Shown: positions 8,007 to 15,681, counted from the stretch's first letter. The stretch is 37,862 nucleotides of DNA from CAYJBH01 sp964369445 (GCA_964369445.1 CAYJFU010000016.1:1-37862); one strand, 5' to 3'. Numbers and translations: made by a program. The notes: generated by a model from the sequence alone, not told the origin.

Positions 8007-8080
8007 AGATATGCCTCCTTGGGCATGTTGAAAAAGTCGCCTTTGCAATAGCCTGCGGCAAAATCACCGTCATAGGTCAT
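7994..8080 (-). CDS. Possible leader ORF overlapping the ABC-F start
   Basis: A 28-codon ORF (starts MTYDGDFAAGYC, ends EAYLCHL) begins at 8080 after GAGGA at a workable distance and stops 11 bases inside the ABC-F gene in another frame. The ABC-F Shine-Dalgarno lies within it, so its translation would pass through the downstream start region. Many antibiotic-resistance ABC-F genes are induced through leader ORFs, which makes this a candidate. It could equally be chance or a remnant. No terminator with a U tract was seen here. Confidence 0.3.
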   Translation of the reverse strand: MTYDGDFAAGYCKGDFFNMPKEAYLCHL

Positions 8081-8183
8081 AAAAATCCTCATTGATAAGC
8101 AAAGCATTGCCTGAGACTTTTGTTTGACCTGACAAAAGATCTGCTCTTGTTTTTGCAACTCCTATTTTTTCAGGCACACCCTC

Positions 8184-8936
8184 CTACAAAATTTTTTTTG
8201 CGACAAACTTTAAACCGCTGTAGTCCGCTGCAACCTCGTGCTGTGGAGGGCAGACCAAAAAACGCTCATCCCAGTCGCCTTTTAGTAGATCGTCGAAAAA
8301 TGTCAAGTCGGCGGTGGTCTCATTAAAAGCCCAACCGAAATCCTCGGCTATGCGTTTTGTGTGCTCGCGCTCTTTTGCGTCATCGTACACCTGTGATTTT
8401 ATAAAATACGCCGTCTCGTATTCCGGTATAAAACTTGTCATCTCCTCTAAAATATAGTCCGCCGTGTCCTCGTCGTACTGTTCGGTGTAGTTTTTGCGCA
8501 ACCTGTCATAGTGTTCCTTTGAGGGCATGGACTCGTTTTCCATCCACGGCTTTAGATACCAGTAGACACCTTTGTAGCTGTTAAATATGTCGAGATACTT
8601 TTTGTAAGAACCTAAAAAAAGTGCTATACAGTCGTCGGTGCGCGGTATGACAAGCGGTACCGTTTTTGAGGTCAAGCCGAGCACACCGTTAGAGCACAAA
8701 CCGTAACCGAGCAGGATAGCATCAAACCCATCGTCGGGACAACTTGTGTCCTGTTTTTGCTTTTCGTTGAGCTGCTCCACCTCGTCTATGACCTGTTGCA
8801 GGCGCTTTTGCAGCAGACTCGGCGTGTTGTGCAAACCCTGCTCTATCCAAAACGGGTGTATAAAGTGCTGTGAGCGCGATATGCAGTGACTTAAATCACG
8901 GCTAAGCACCATGCAACCTATAAGCGCCAGTCTCAT
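8184..8936 (-). CDS. DUF1638 family protein
   Basis: A 250-residue cytoplasmic protein of the DUF1638 family, whose function is unknown to me; relatives often sit near corrinoid or methyl-transfer genes, but no such gene is nearby. Family landmarks are the N-terminal IGCMVLSRDL, then EQGLHNTPSLLQKRL, AILLGYGLCSNGVLGL, LVIPRTDDCIALFLGS and GVYWYLKPWME. The conserved Cys and His residues suggest metal binding, which is inference. The ATG at 8936 has AGGAG eight bases before it. About 180 bases separate its stop from the ABC-F start, so co-transcription is possible. No signal peptide or membrane segment is seen. Confidence 0.8.
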   Translation of the reverse strand: MRLALIGCMVLSRDLSHCISRSQHFIHPFWIEQGLHNTPSLLQKRLQQVIDEVEQLNEKQKQDTSCPDDGFDAILLGYGLCSNGVLGLTSKTVPLVIPRTDDCIALFLGSYKKYLDIFNSYKGVYWYLKPWMENESMPSKEHYDRLRKNYTEQYDEDTADYILEEMTSFIPEYETAYFIKSQVYDDAKEREHTKRIAEDFGWAFNETTADLTFFDDLLKGDWDERFLVCPPQHEVAADYSGLKFVAKKIL

Positions 8937-8952
8937 GCGTTATCTCCTATTT

Positions 8953-8981
8953 CCTGTCGAGTTGCTTTTTTATTGCTTCCC
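8953..8981 (+). repeat. 29-base direct repeat, copy 1
   Basis: Starts CCTGTCGAGTTGC and ends TATTGCTTCCC. It differs from 9214-9242 at one position (A for G). It begins just upstream of the DUF1638 ribosome-binding site. Confidence 0.65.
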
Positions 8982-8990
8982 AAATAAATC

Positions 8991-9110
8991 ATGGACGAAG
9001 GTTGGCGAGAGGCTTTGACTATAGTTCAAGAAAAAGACTCTCTAACGTATAATTACAGCAACATAGCCGCCAGCATTGTCCGGCATTTTAGTTTGGGGAG
9101 CAATAAGTGA
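8991..9110 (+). CDS. Short ORF of unknown status (39 codons)
   Basis: ATG at 8991 to TGA at 9110 reads MDEGWREALTIVQEKD, then a Tyr/Asn/Ser stretch ending HFSLGSNK. The composition is protein-like, but there is no Shine-Dalgarno and an in-frame stop lies one codon before the codon preceding the ATG. It may be a gene fragment inside a repeat-rich spacer. I do not recognise it. Confidence 0.2.
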   Translation: MDEGWREALTIVQEKDSLTYNYSNIAASIVRHFSLGSNK

Positions 9111-9127
9111 AAAATCGCCCCCCAAAC
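9091..9127. repeat. Hairpin with GTTTGGGG/CCCCAAAC arms
   Basis: Perfect 8-base arms at 9091-9098 and 9120-9127 with a 21-base loop. No U tract follows on either strand. Confidence 0.45.
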
Positions 9128-9213
9128 ACAAACAAATTTCTTCCTGTTTGCCCACCTAAGGTGGTGACGAGTTTGATGAACCTAAAATTTTTCTTGTTAA
9201 GTTAATGAAAACC

Positions 9214-9242
9214 CCTGTCGGGTTGCTTTTTTATTGCTTCCC
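9214..9242 (+). repeat. 29-base direct repeat, copy 2
   Basis: Matches 8953-8981 at 28 of 29 positions. It continues into a GCTTCCC/GGGAAGC stem; a related block (ATTGCTTCCCGCGCC) lies at 15733-15747. Confidence 0.65.
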
Positions 9243-9314
9243 CCGCAGGCGCTGTGAGGGAAGCAGGCTCAGACAAAACAATTTTGTATAATATCGATTT
9301 AGGCAACTTTAATG

Positions 9315-10562
9315 TTACATCCCTCGGCACCCAAAGTGCTTTTTTATCCTGCGAAGTGCCATGCCGATAGCGGCGGATTTTACGCTGTTGTTGACCTTGA
9401 CATCACACAACTTTTCATAAAGCGGTGCGCGTGAGCGGTACATCGTGTCAAGACTTGTCGACAGCGACAGCGGTCTGCCTGCCTTTGCAAGTTTGGAAGT
9501 GTGGCGCTTTATATAGACAACCACGCTGTTTTGCCGAAGTATATTCTCGTTTTGAGGTATCGTCACACAGCCGCCACCCGTTGCTATAACAAGTCCCGAG
9601 CGCTTGCAAAGCTCGCTCAGCACCTGTGTCTCGTAGGCACGAAAACCTACTTCACCCTCGCGTTCAAAAATGGTCGGTATGTCGACACCGCAAAGCTTAA
9701 CTATTTCCTCGTCACTGTCGACAAACTTCCTGCCCAGCGCATGTGCGACAACTCGTCCGATGGAACTTTTACCGCTGCCGGGCATGCCGATAAGCACAAC
9801 ATTTTCCATCTCAAAGCGTATACTTGCCACAACCGACTGCTGTGTCTGCTTTGATATTGCCTTACCGGAAAACAGCTCCGCCGCCGCCCTTGCCTGACCG
9901 ACGAGCATTTCAAGACCGCCGGCCGTGGCGATTCCCTGTTGCTGTGCCTGTAACATAAGCGCCGTGCGCGCCGGATTGTATACCAAGTCCAGCACAAGAC
10001 GGCATTTTGTAAAGCAAGCGACGTCGATGGGTGCTTCGCCGACATTTGGGTACATGCCCACCGGTGTCGTGTTGACGATGATATCCGCGTCATAATGTCG
10101 CGCAAGGTTTTGGTAGTTATCCTCGCCACCTCGCGATATGACGGTAACTTGACGCGCACCACACTCTCGCAGGACGTGGCAGACGGTTTTGCTGCTACCG
10201 CCGCCACCGAGCACTATAGCCTTTTTGCCTCTTATCTTTACACCGGTGCCGTCGATAAGCGTTGCAAAACCCTCTGCATCGGTGTTATGACCGTAAAGTG
10301 TGCCGTCGGGGCGCTTTATAACGGTGTTAACGCAACCTATTACCTGTGCCGTCGTCGACAGCTCATCGCACAGGTGCATGACCTGCTCTTTATAGGGTAT
10401 CGTGACATTTAAGCCGTCAAAATCCCCTTTTTTTATAAAACTTTCCAGCTCGTCACGCTCCACCTCAAACAGGCAGTAGTCGTAACCGCCGCCAAGTGCC
10501 TCATGTATCTGCGGCGAGTAGCTGTGCGACAGCTTTTCCCCCAAAAGACCGTACAGCGACAT
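9315..10562 (-). CDS. Shikimate dehydrogenase-shikimate kinase fusion
   Basis: One 415-residue chain carries two successive shikimate-pathway enzymes. Residues ~1-250 are AroE (NADPH-dependent reduction of 3-dehydroshikimate): LSHSYSPQIHEAL for substrate, NVTIPYKEQV with the catalytic Lys, GHNTDAEGF with the catalytic Asp, GGGGSSKTV for NADPH and NTTPVGMYPN. Residues ~252-415 are AroK (ATP-dependent 3-phosphorylation): P-loop GMPGSGKSSIGR, DSDEEI, GFRAYE, TGGGCV, GRPLS and RAPLYEKL. The joint is short (FEMENVVLIGMPG), so the kinase is complete. The ATG overlaps the pheA stop as TGATG, implying translational coupling; a TTG just upstream is less likely. The fusion is uncommon and would pass shikimate between active sites. 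Confidence 0.95.
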   Translation of the reverse strand: MSLYGLLGEKLSHSYSPQIHEALGGGYDYCLFEVERDELESFIKKGDFDGLNVTIPYKEQVMHLCDELSTTAQVIGCVNTVIKRPDGTLYGHNTDAEGFATLIDGTGVKIRGKKAIVLGGGGSSKTVCHVLRECGARQVTVISRGGEDNYQNLARHYDADIIVNTTPVGMYPNVGEAPIDVACFTKCRLVLDLVYNPARTALMLQAQQQGIATAGGLEMLVGQARAAAELFSGKAISKQTQQSVVASIRFEMENVVLIGMPGSGKSSIGRVVAHALGRKFVDSDEEIVKLCGVDIPTIFEREGEVGFRAYETQVLSELCKRSGLVIATGGGCVTIPQNENILRQNSVVVYIKRHTSKLAKAGRPLSLSTSLDTMYRSRAPLYEKLCDVKVNNSVKSAAIGMALRRIKKHFGCRGM

Positions 10563-11716
10563 CAAAGCACCTCGGTGTAACTGCCGAGATACTGGAATTC
10601 CTCCGATATCTCCTGCATGGAGTCCATCAGCGTCGAAAACTCGTCAGAGTAGATAGAGCTTTCGAGGTCGAAATAGAACATAAACTGGAAGTCGCGCGTC
10701 GGCATGGGACGGCTTTCGAGTTTTATGAGGTTCAAGCCGAGCGAGTAAAACCGTGCTAGCGCCTTGTAAAGTGCGCCCGGGCTGTGGGAAGTGACCATCA
10801 TGATGCTACTGCGGTCAGCACCGGGAAATATCTCCAAATCCTTGGATATGCATATAAAACGCGTGTAATTGTTGCCCTGATCCTGTATGTCGGAGTGCAG
10901 TTTTGTCAGGTTATAAAGCTGTGCACAGTTGCGCGAGGCGATGGCGGCGACGTCACGGCGACCGCTCTCAGCGACGTATTTTGCCGACAGCGCAGTGTTT
11001 TCAAGCACCGTCTGCTTGACACCTTTAAAGTGCTTTTCGAGGAACAGACCGCTCTGTGCGAACGCCTGCTCGTGCGACACAATTTCCTTGATCTCGGACA
11101 TGTCCACACCCGGATTGACAAGCAGATTGTGGTCGACTTTAAGGCGAATACTGCGCGCTATAAAGAAGTTGTGCTTCATCATGAGGTCATAGGTCTGGTT
11201 GACCGAGCCCGCGGTGCTGTTGTCAAGCGGAACAACGCCGTACTTGCACAAACCGCTCTCGACAGCCGCAAACACACCGCCAAAGTTTTTGCAGTACATT
11301 ATTGACGGTCTGCGGAACAGTCGTTCGGTCGCCTGTTGGGAGTAAGCACCCTCTGTGCCCTGCACCGCCACCGAAGCACTGGGCGGGAACAGTTGCGGTG
11401 TCTGCTTCAATGCGGTTTGAATCTTGTCGTGCAGTGGCGTGTGTGTGCGCAAAAGTTCGCTCTGGCGGTTGCGGCTGAGGTTGAAAATTATGTCGTACAG
11501 GCTGTAGACATATCCCTCCATGTCCGGCGACACCTGCTGTGTCAGTTTTTGCAGTAGTGCCGTCTCGCGTGTTTTGTCATAAACCGGGATGTTATTTTGT
11601 GCCTTGTACCGTGCGACATCCGCCACTATATCCATGCGCTCGCAGAAAAGTTTGACCAGCTCGCTGTCGATGCTGTCAATTCTGCCCCTTATTTCGTCAA
11701 GGTCAAGTTGTTTCAT
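10562..11716 (-). CDS. pheA: Chorismate mutase-prephenate dehydratase (P-protein)
   Basis: Bifunctional enzyme converting chorismate to prephenate and on to phenylpyruvate for phenylalanine; 384 residues from the chosen start. Residues ~1-90 are the AroQ-type mutase (DEIRGRIDSIDSELVKLFCERM, VYDKTRE). Residues ~105-285 are the dehydratase (VAVQGTEGAYSQQA, VPLDNSTAGSVNQTYDLM, TRFICIS). The last ~80 residues are an ACT domain (PGALYKALARFYS, KLESRPMP), the usual site of phenylalanine feedback. The frame is open to 11812, but ATG 11716 has AAAGGA upstream and the normal N-terminus, while the earlier ATG has none. It is coupled to aroE-aroK by a one-base overlap. Its leader has competing stems (11747-11824). 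Confidence 0.95.
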   Translation of the reverse strand: MKQLDLDEIRGRIDSIDSELVKLFCERMDIVADVARYKAQNNIPVYDKTRETALLQKLTQQVSPDMEGYVYSLYDIIFNLSRNRQSELLRTHTPLHDKIQTALKQTPQLFPPSASVAVQGTEGAYSQQATERLFRRPSIMYCKNFGGVFAAVESGLCKYGVVPLDNSTAGSVNQTYDLMMKHNFFIARSIRLKVDHNLLVNPGVDMSEIKEIVSHEQAFAQSGLFLEKHFKGVKQTVLENTALSAKYVAESGRRDVAAIASRNCAQLYNLTKLHSDIQDQGNNYTRFICISKDLEIFPGADRSSIMMVTSHSPGALYKALARFYSLGLNLIKLESRPMPTRDFQFMFYFDLESSIYSDEFSTLMDSMQEISEEFQYLGSYTEVL

Positions 11717-11746
11717 GTTCTCTGTCCTTTCTGTTGTTATGGTGCT

Positions 11747-11824
11747 GTTAACTAAAAACAAATGAACTAAAATACCAAACTTGAAAATACAACTGGATTT
11801 TGTACTTTCCATATTTTAGTTAAC
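11747..11824 (-). promoter_or_regulatory. Inverted repeat with competing stems in the pheA leader
   Basis: Reading on the minus strand, GTTAACTAAAA (11824-11814) pairs perfectly with TTTTAGTTAAC (11757-11747). The same first arm can instead pair through AACTAAAATA with TATTTTAGTT (about 11774-11765). The two stems exclude each other. The element fills most of the aroC-pheA gap. It may be an attenuator-like switch or a small mobile palindrome; no U tract directly follows. Confidence 0.4.
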
Positions 11825-11836
11825 AAAACCGACTTT

Positions 11837-12928
11837 CTAATTTACCCCTTTAAAGACCAGTAGGCTGTCCAATATCGCCACCGCGACTGCCGCCTCGATA
11901 CACGGCACTGCGCGCGGCACTATACATGGGTCGTGCCTGCCCTTTATGTTCAGCGTTCCCTCCTTGTGTGCGGTTAAATCCACACTGCGTTGCTCTTTGG
12001 ATATCGATGGCGTGGGTTTTATCGCCGCTTTGAGCAATAAAGGCATCCCTGTGGTTATGCCTCCGAGTATGCCGCCGTGGTTGTTTGTTTCGGTGGTTAT
12101 TGCACCGTCTTTGATGACAAATGCATCGTTATTTTGACTTCCGCGCATCGCCGCGACCTCAAAACCTGCCCCAAACTCAACCCCTTTGACCGCCGGCACG
12201 GCAAACACCGCCTTTGCAATGTTGCCTTCCATGCCGTCAAACATCGGTTCGCCGAGACCGACAGGTAAACCCTGTACAATACACTCCACCGCGCCACCGA
12301 CGGAATCTCCGTCGTTTAAAGCCGACACAATCGCCTGTTTCATGAGTTCGCCTTTCTCGCCGTTGAGCACCGCAAAATCGCTGTGCTCAAGAATCTTAAA
12401 GACGGAGGACGGCTCGCCGAGTGGGTTAAAGCTGTCGTCATCTATGCCGGCTATAGACTGTATGTGCGCGTTGACGGTTATTCCACGTGCGGCAAGTATC
12501 TGTTTGCATATTCCACCGGCAATGCAAAGCGCCGCCGTGACACGTCCGGAAAAATGACCGCCGCCGGCAACGTCCTGAAAACCGCCGTATTTCACCTGTG
12601 CCGTGTAGTCCGCATGACCGGGGCGCGGTACGAGCTTTATGTTGTCATAGTCCGCACTGCGCGTGTTTTTGTTGTGTATTACAGCGCAAATCGGCGCACC
12701 GCACGTCGTGTCGTTGACAATGCCCGACAGTATGTCCGGCTCGTCCGGCTCGGCACGCTTTGTCGACCATGCGTTTTTGCCGGGAGCGCGCCGCTGCAAA
12801 AACTGCCGTAAAGCCTGCATGTCTATCTTCTCGCCGGCAGGCAATCCGTCCAGTGTCATGCCAATTGCCGCCCCGTGCGACTGCCCAAACAGCGACAACG
12901 TCAGCGCCCCTTTAAAAACACTGCCCAT
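11837..12928 (-). CDS. aroC: Chorismate synthase
   Basis: Makes chorismate from EPSP by a 1,4-elimination that needs reduced FMN. The 363 residues from the chosen start match the family. Signature stretches are LFGQSHGAAIGMTLDGLPAG near the N-terminus, RPGHADYTAQVKYG and DVAGGGHFSGRVTA in the middle with the conserved His and Arg, ETNNHGGILGGITTGMP and RHDPCIVPRAVPCIEA near the end. ATG 12928 has GGAGG five bases upstream; the open frame to 12964 adds twelve residues with no family match. It lies between aroA (410 bases upstream, gap filled by a MITE-like element) and pheA (120 bases downstream). Confidence 0.96.
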   Translation of the reverse strand: MGSVFKGALTLSLFGQSHGAAIGMTLDGLPAGEKIDMQALRQFLQRRAPGKNAWSTKRAEPDEPDILSGIVNDTTCGAPICAVIHNKNTRSADYDNIKLVPRPGHADYTAQVKYGGFQDVAGGGHFSGRVTAALCIAGGICKQILAARGITVNAHIQSIAGIDDDSFNPLGEPSSVFKILEHSDFAVLNGEKGELMKQAIVSALNDGDSVGGAVECIVQGLPVGLGEPMFDGMEGNIAKAVFAVPAVKGVEFGAGFEVAAMRGSQNNDAFVIKDGAITTETNNHGGILGGITTGMPLLLKAAIKPTPSISKEQRSVDLTAHKEGTLNIKGRHDPCIVPRAVPCIEAAVAVAILDSLLVFKGVN

Positions 12929-13144
12929 TTTTCCTCCATTTTGATATTGTCTAACCACATGCAAAGCACGTAGAACTAAAAACTTAGGGTTAATAGTGAA
13001 TGATTATTTTTAATTTGCAGTGGTACTACATGATATTTTTGCATCTAAAGTAACCTATTTTGGTCAGAAACAACATAAGTCTTTCACCATCAGTCTTTAG
13101 CTGTTAGTCGTAGATGCATTTTGCACTTGCCTGATGTTGTCAAT
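12929..13144. other. AT-rich intergenic stretch upstream of aroC
   Basis: With the adjacent MITE-like element this makes a 410-base gap between aroA and aroC. I see no ORF with a ribosome-binding site, no U-tract terminator and no clear promoter in it beyond the aroC Shine-Dalgarno (GGAGG, near 12934). Confidence 0.4.
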
Positions 13145-13309
13145 TAGATAGTGTTGACACAAGTGTTCAGCCGGCAGATTTTGGCGATTTTTCCGCCATT
13201 CTTCGTTGTCAAAACTCACATTCCACAAAGGAGTGTATCGTTTTTCCGCCTTGCCTGACGAAAAAATTACTAAAAATCTGCTCGTTTCAACTCGTGTTCA
13301 CACTATCTA
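13145..13309. repeat. MITE-like element, copy 2 (intact ends)
   Basis: A 165-base non-coding element with imperfect terminal inverted repeats. The left end is TAGATAGTGTTGACACAAG, and the right end read in reverse is TAGATAGTGTGAACACGAG. Further in, both ends carry GCAGATTTT followed by ATTTTT. The outermost TA at each end suits TA target-site duplication, as made by IS630/mariner-type transposases, though no transposase is in the window. It splits aroF-aroA from aroC in an otherwise same-strand aro cluster. A diverged copy is at 5683-5843. Confidence 0.8.
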
Positions 13310-13338
13310 GCAAATATACCCCATCCGATTCTCTGACC

Positions 13339-14670
13339 TTACACGACTTCGCAACAAAAACCTAAACGTTTTAACTCCTCAAAAAAGTCGGGGTAGGATT
13401 TTTCTACCGCCTGCGCTTGCTGTATCGTTATCGGCCCCTCCGCTACGCAGGCACAAACCGCCGCCATCATTGCTATGCGGTGGTCGCCGTGCGAGTGCAC
13501 CGTGCCGCCTTTTAGCGACTTAACGCCCCGAATTAACAGGTAATCCTCGCCCTGTGTAACGTCACCGCCGAGTGCTGACAATGTCTCGGCGACGGTTGCC
13601 AGCCTGTCCGACTCCTTTAATCGCAACCGTGCGGCGTTGTATATTCGTGTTTCGCCCTCAGCCAGCGCCGCGACAACCGCCAGCGGCGGCACAAGGTCGG
13701 GTATCTGTGACACATCTATGTCGGTGGCTGTAAGTGCATCCGACTTTACATGCACCCCCCCATCAACGCAGGTCACCTGTGCGCCGAAACGTTTCAGCAC
13801 ATCACAAACCGCCCTGTCTCCCTGCAAACTATCAAGCTTTACGCCTTTACAGAGCATCTCGCCTTTTATTGCCGCGCCACACAACCAAAAAGCCGCGCCC
13901 GACCAGTCGCCCTCGACGGTGACCTCGCCGTGCAGGTTGTAGCCGCTACCGACGGTATAGATGTTACCCTGTTTTGTGACATTTACACCCGACTGCGTCA
14001 GTGCCTGCACCGTCATGTCGATGTAAGCCGTCGACTCACACTCGCCTGTCAGCTCCACCGTCTGCACACCGTCGCGGAGCGACAGCGCAAACAGCATACC
14101 GCTTACAAACTGCGAGGATACGTTGCCAGGCAGAGCGTAACGCTCGCCGATAAGCTTACCCGACACGAAAAGTTTGTCGCCCTCTAACTTCACGGCACAA
14201 CCGTTTTGGCGCAACAGGTCGTCAAGCGGTGCAAGAGGTCGTTGTGGCAGGCGGCCTTTGAGGTCAAACACAGCACCTTCACCGAGTGCCGCAGTCACCG
14301 GCAGTAAAAACCGTAACGTCGAACCGCTCTCCTCACAGGGTAACAGCGGTGGGTTCGCGCACTGTCCGTTTTGCGGCTCACAGCTTGTCCTGTCCGCTTT
14401 GTTTTCACAGCAACCGCAACGGTGTGACAGACTGCCCACCCTGCACAGCGGTGTTACTCGGTAGCCTTGCTCGGTTTTCGCGATGTCCGCACCCAGAGCA
14501 TTAAGGCAGTTTATTGTCGCCTCAATGTCCACGCCGGTGGTGTGCGCACAGCGGATAACCGACGGCTGTTTTGAAAGTGCCGCACAGATAAGCAGGCGGT
14601 GCAGGTGGGATTTTGATGGATTTATGTCCACCGAGCCAACAAAGCTGTTCGGAAATACCTGTATGTCCAT
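13339..14670 (-). CDS. aroA: EPSP synthase with Cys-rich insertion
   Basis: 3-phosphoshikimate 1-carboxyvinyltransferase, joining shikimate-3-phosphate and PEP. The 443 residues are a little longer than usual. Landmarks are NPSKSHLHRLLICAAL (phosphate Lys), ESGSTLRFLLPVTAAL, SSQFVSGMLFAL, QIPDLVPPLAVVAAL (catalytic Asp), RLRLKESDRLATVAE and HGDHRIAMM. Between the first strand-helix unit and ESGSTLR lies an insert of roughly 30 residues with Cys at 76, 85, 87, 88, 97, 104 and 112 (the last in the position normally occupied near DCGESGS). The insert is in frame and the rest is intact. ATG 14670 follows the aroF stop by three bases. The insert could bind metal or simply form a loop. Confidence 0.95.
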   Translation of the reverse strand: MDIQVFPNSFVGSVDINPSKSHLHRLLICAALSKQPSVIRCAHTTGVDIEATINCLNALGADIAKTEQGYRVTPLCRVGSLSHRCGCCENKADRTSCEPQNGQCANPPLLPCEESGSTLRFLLPVTAALGEGAVFDLKGRLPQRPLAPLDDLLRQNGCAVKLEGDKLFVSGKLIGERYALPGNVSSQFVSGMLFALSLRDGVQTVELTGECESTAYIDMTVQALTQSGVNVTKQGNIYTVGSGYNLHGEVTVEGDWSGAAFWLCGAAIKGEMLCKGVKLDSLQGDRAVCDVLKRFGAQVTCVDGGVHVKSDALTATDIDVSQIPDLVPPLAVVAALAEGETRIYNAARLRLKESDRLATVAETLSALGGDVTQGEDYLLIRGVKSLKGGTVHSHGDHRIAMMAAVCACVAEGPITIQQAQAVEKSYPDFFEELKRLGFCCEVV

Positions 14671-14673
14671 GCC

Positions 14674-15681
14674 CTACCCTTTCAGCGCCTGTAGGACTTT
14701 GTTTACCCTTGTGGCAAGCGCCGCAAAGTCGTCGGGTTTAAGCGACTGCGGACCATCACACAGTGCACAGGCAGGGTTGTTGTGCACCTCTATCATCAAC
14801 CCGTCCGCACCTGCCGCCGCCGCGGCAAGCGCCATCGAGGGCACAAACTTTGCACTGCCGGTCGCATGGCTTGGGTCGACGACAACAGGTAGATGTGTAA
14901 GGCTTTTCAGCACCGGTACCGCTGCAAGGTCAAGGGTGTTACGGGTGTAGCTGTTCTCGTAACTGCGTATACCCCTCTCGCACAGTATTATATTTTCGTT
15001 GCCGTTTGCCATGATGTACTCAGCGCTCATCAATAGTTCTTTTACTGTGCCGGCGATACCGCGCTTTAGCAGTATTGCCTTTTTGGACTTTCCTATCTCC
15101 TTTAAAAGGTCGTAGTTCTGTGTGTTGCGCGCGCCTATCTGTATGACATCGACATGCTCAAACAACGGCAGAGCGCGTATATCCATCAGCTCGGTGACAA
15201 TTGGCAGACCTGTCGCCTTTTTTGCCGCCAATAGCAGCTCAATACCCTCTTCACCCAGACCTTGAAAGTCGTAGGGCGACGTACGCGGTTTAAACGCGCC
15301 GCCGCGTAAAAACGTCGCGCCACCCTTTTTGACCTCCTCAGCGACAAAGGTTATCTGCTCCTTTGTCTCGACGGAACACGGGCCTGCGATAAACGCAAAG
15401 TTACCGCCGCCTATACTCGCCCCCTCGGCGGTGACGACGGTGTCCTGCGGATGAAACTTGCGACTGCACGCCTTAAAAGGCTCCTGTATCTCGGTGACCT
15501 CCTGCACTATGTCAAGACTGCGAAGCATGTCCATGTCGATGCTTTTGGTGTCGCCGACAAGACCGAGCACATAGTTAAACTCGTCTTTGGAAACGCGCAC
15601 CTCTACGCCGTTTTGTTGTAACCAACCAACAAGGTGCTCCACCCTATCCCCCGGAGCGTCGGGTCGCAAGATTGCTATCAT
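14674..15681 (-). CDS. aroF: DAHP synthase with N-terminal regulatory ferredoxin-like domain
   Basis: 3-deoxy-7-phosphoheptulonate synthase, the first step of the shikimate pathway, condensing PEP and erythrose-4-phosphate. The 335 residues comprise a ~70-residue ferredoxin-like domain (MIAILRPDAPGDRVEHLVGW), as in type I-beta enzymes where it mediates Tyr/Phe inhibition, and the TIM barrel. Barrel motifs are IAGPCSVETKEQ, FLRGGAFKPRTSPYDFQG, IQIGARNTQNYDLLKE, AILLKRG and VVVDPSHATG. The ATG at 15681 has AAAGG ten bases upstream. It heads the aro run, with aroA three bases downstream, so the two are surely one transcript. I saw no T-box or tryptophan-type leader in the 320 bases upstream. Confidence 0.96.
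   Translation of the reverse strand: MIAILRPDAPGDRVEHLVGWLQQNGVEVRVSKDEFNYVLGLVGDTKSIDMDMLRSLDIVQEVTEIQEPFKACSRKFHPQDTVVTAEGASIGGGNFAFIAGPCSVETKEQITFVAEEVKKGGATFLRGGAFKPRTSPYDFQGLGEEGIELLLAAKKATGLPIVTELMDIRALPLFEHVDVIQIGARNTQNYDLLKEIGKSKKAILLKRGIAGTVKELLMSAEYIMANGNENIILCERGIRSYENSYTRNTLDLAAVPVLKSLTHLPVVVDPSHATGSAKFVPSMALAAAAAGADGLMIEVHNNPACALCDGPQSLKPDDFAALATRVNKVLQALKG

Larger units (their letters stand above)
8937..9314. other. Repeat-rich intergenic stretch between aroEK and the DUF1638 gene
   Basis: This 378-base stretch holds two copies of a 29-base repeat (8953-8981 and 9214-9242), a 39-codon ORF (8991-9110), an inverted repeat GTTTGGGG/CCCCAAAC (9091-9098 and 9120-9127) and a 13-base palindrome CCACCTAAGGTGG (9152-9164). 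The second 29-base copy merges into a stem GCTTCCC/GGGAAGC. A short stem AACCC/GGGTT followed by GCTTTTTT (about 9211-9229) resembles a plus-strand terminator, although no plus-strand gene is being ended there. Confidence 0.5.

Noticed and set aside
10784..11305. A 173-codon plus-strand ORF opposite pheA
   Set aside because: It is a frame shadow of the GC-rich pheA coding strand; pheA is complete and well matched, and the ORF has no plausible start signal.
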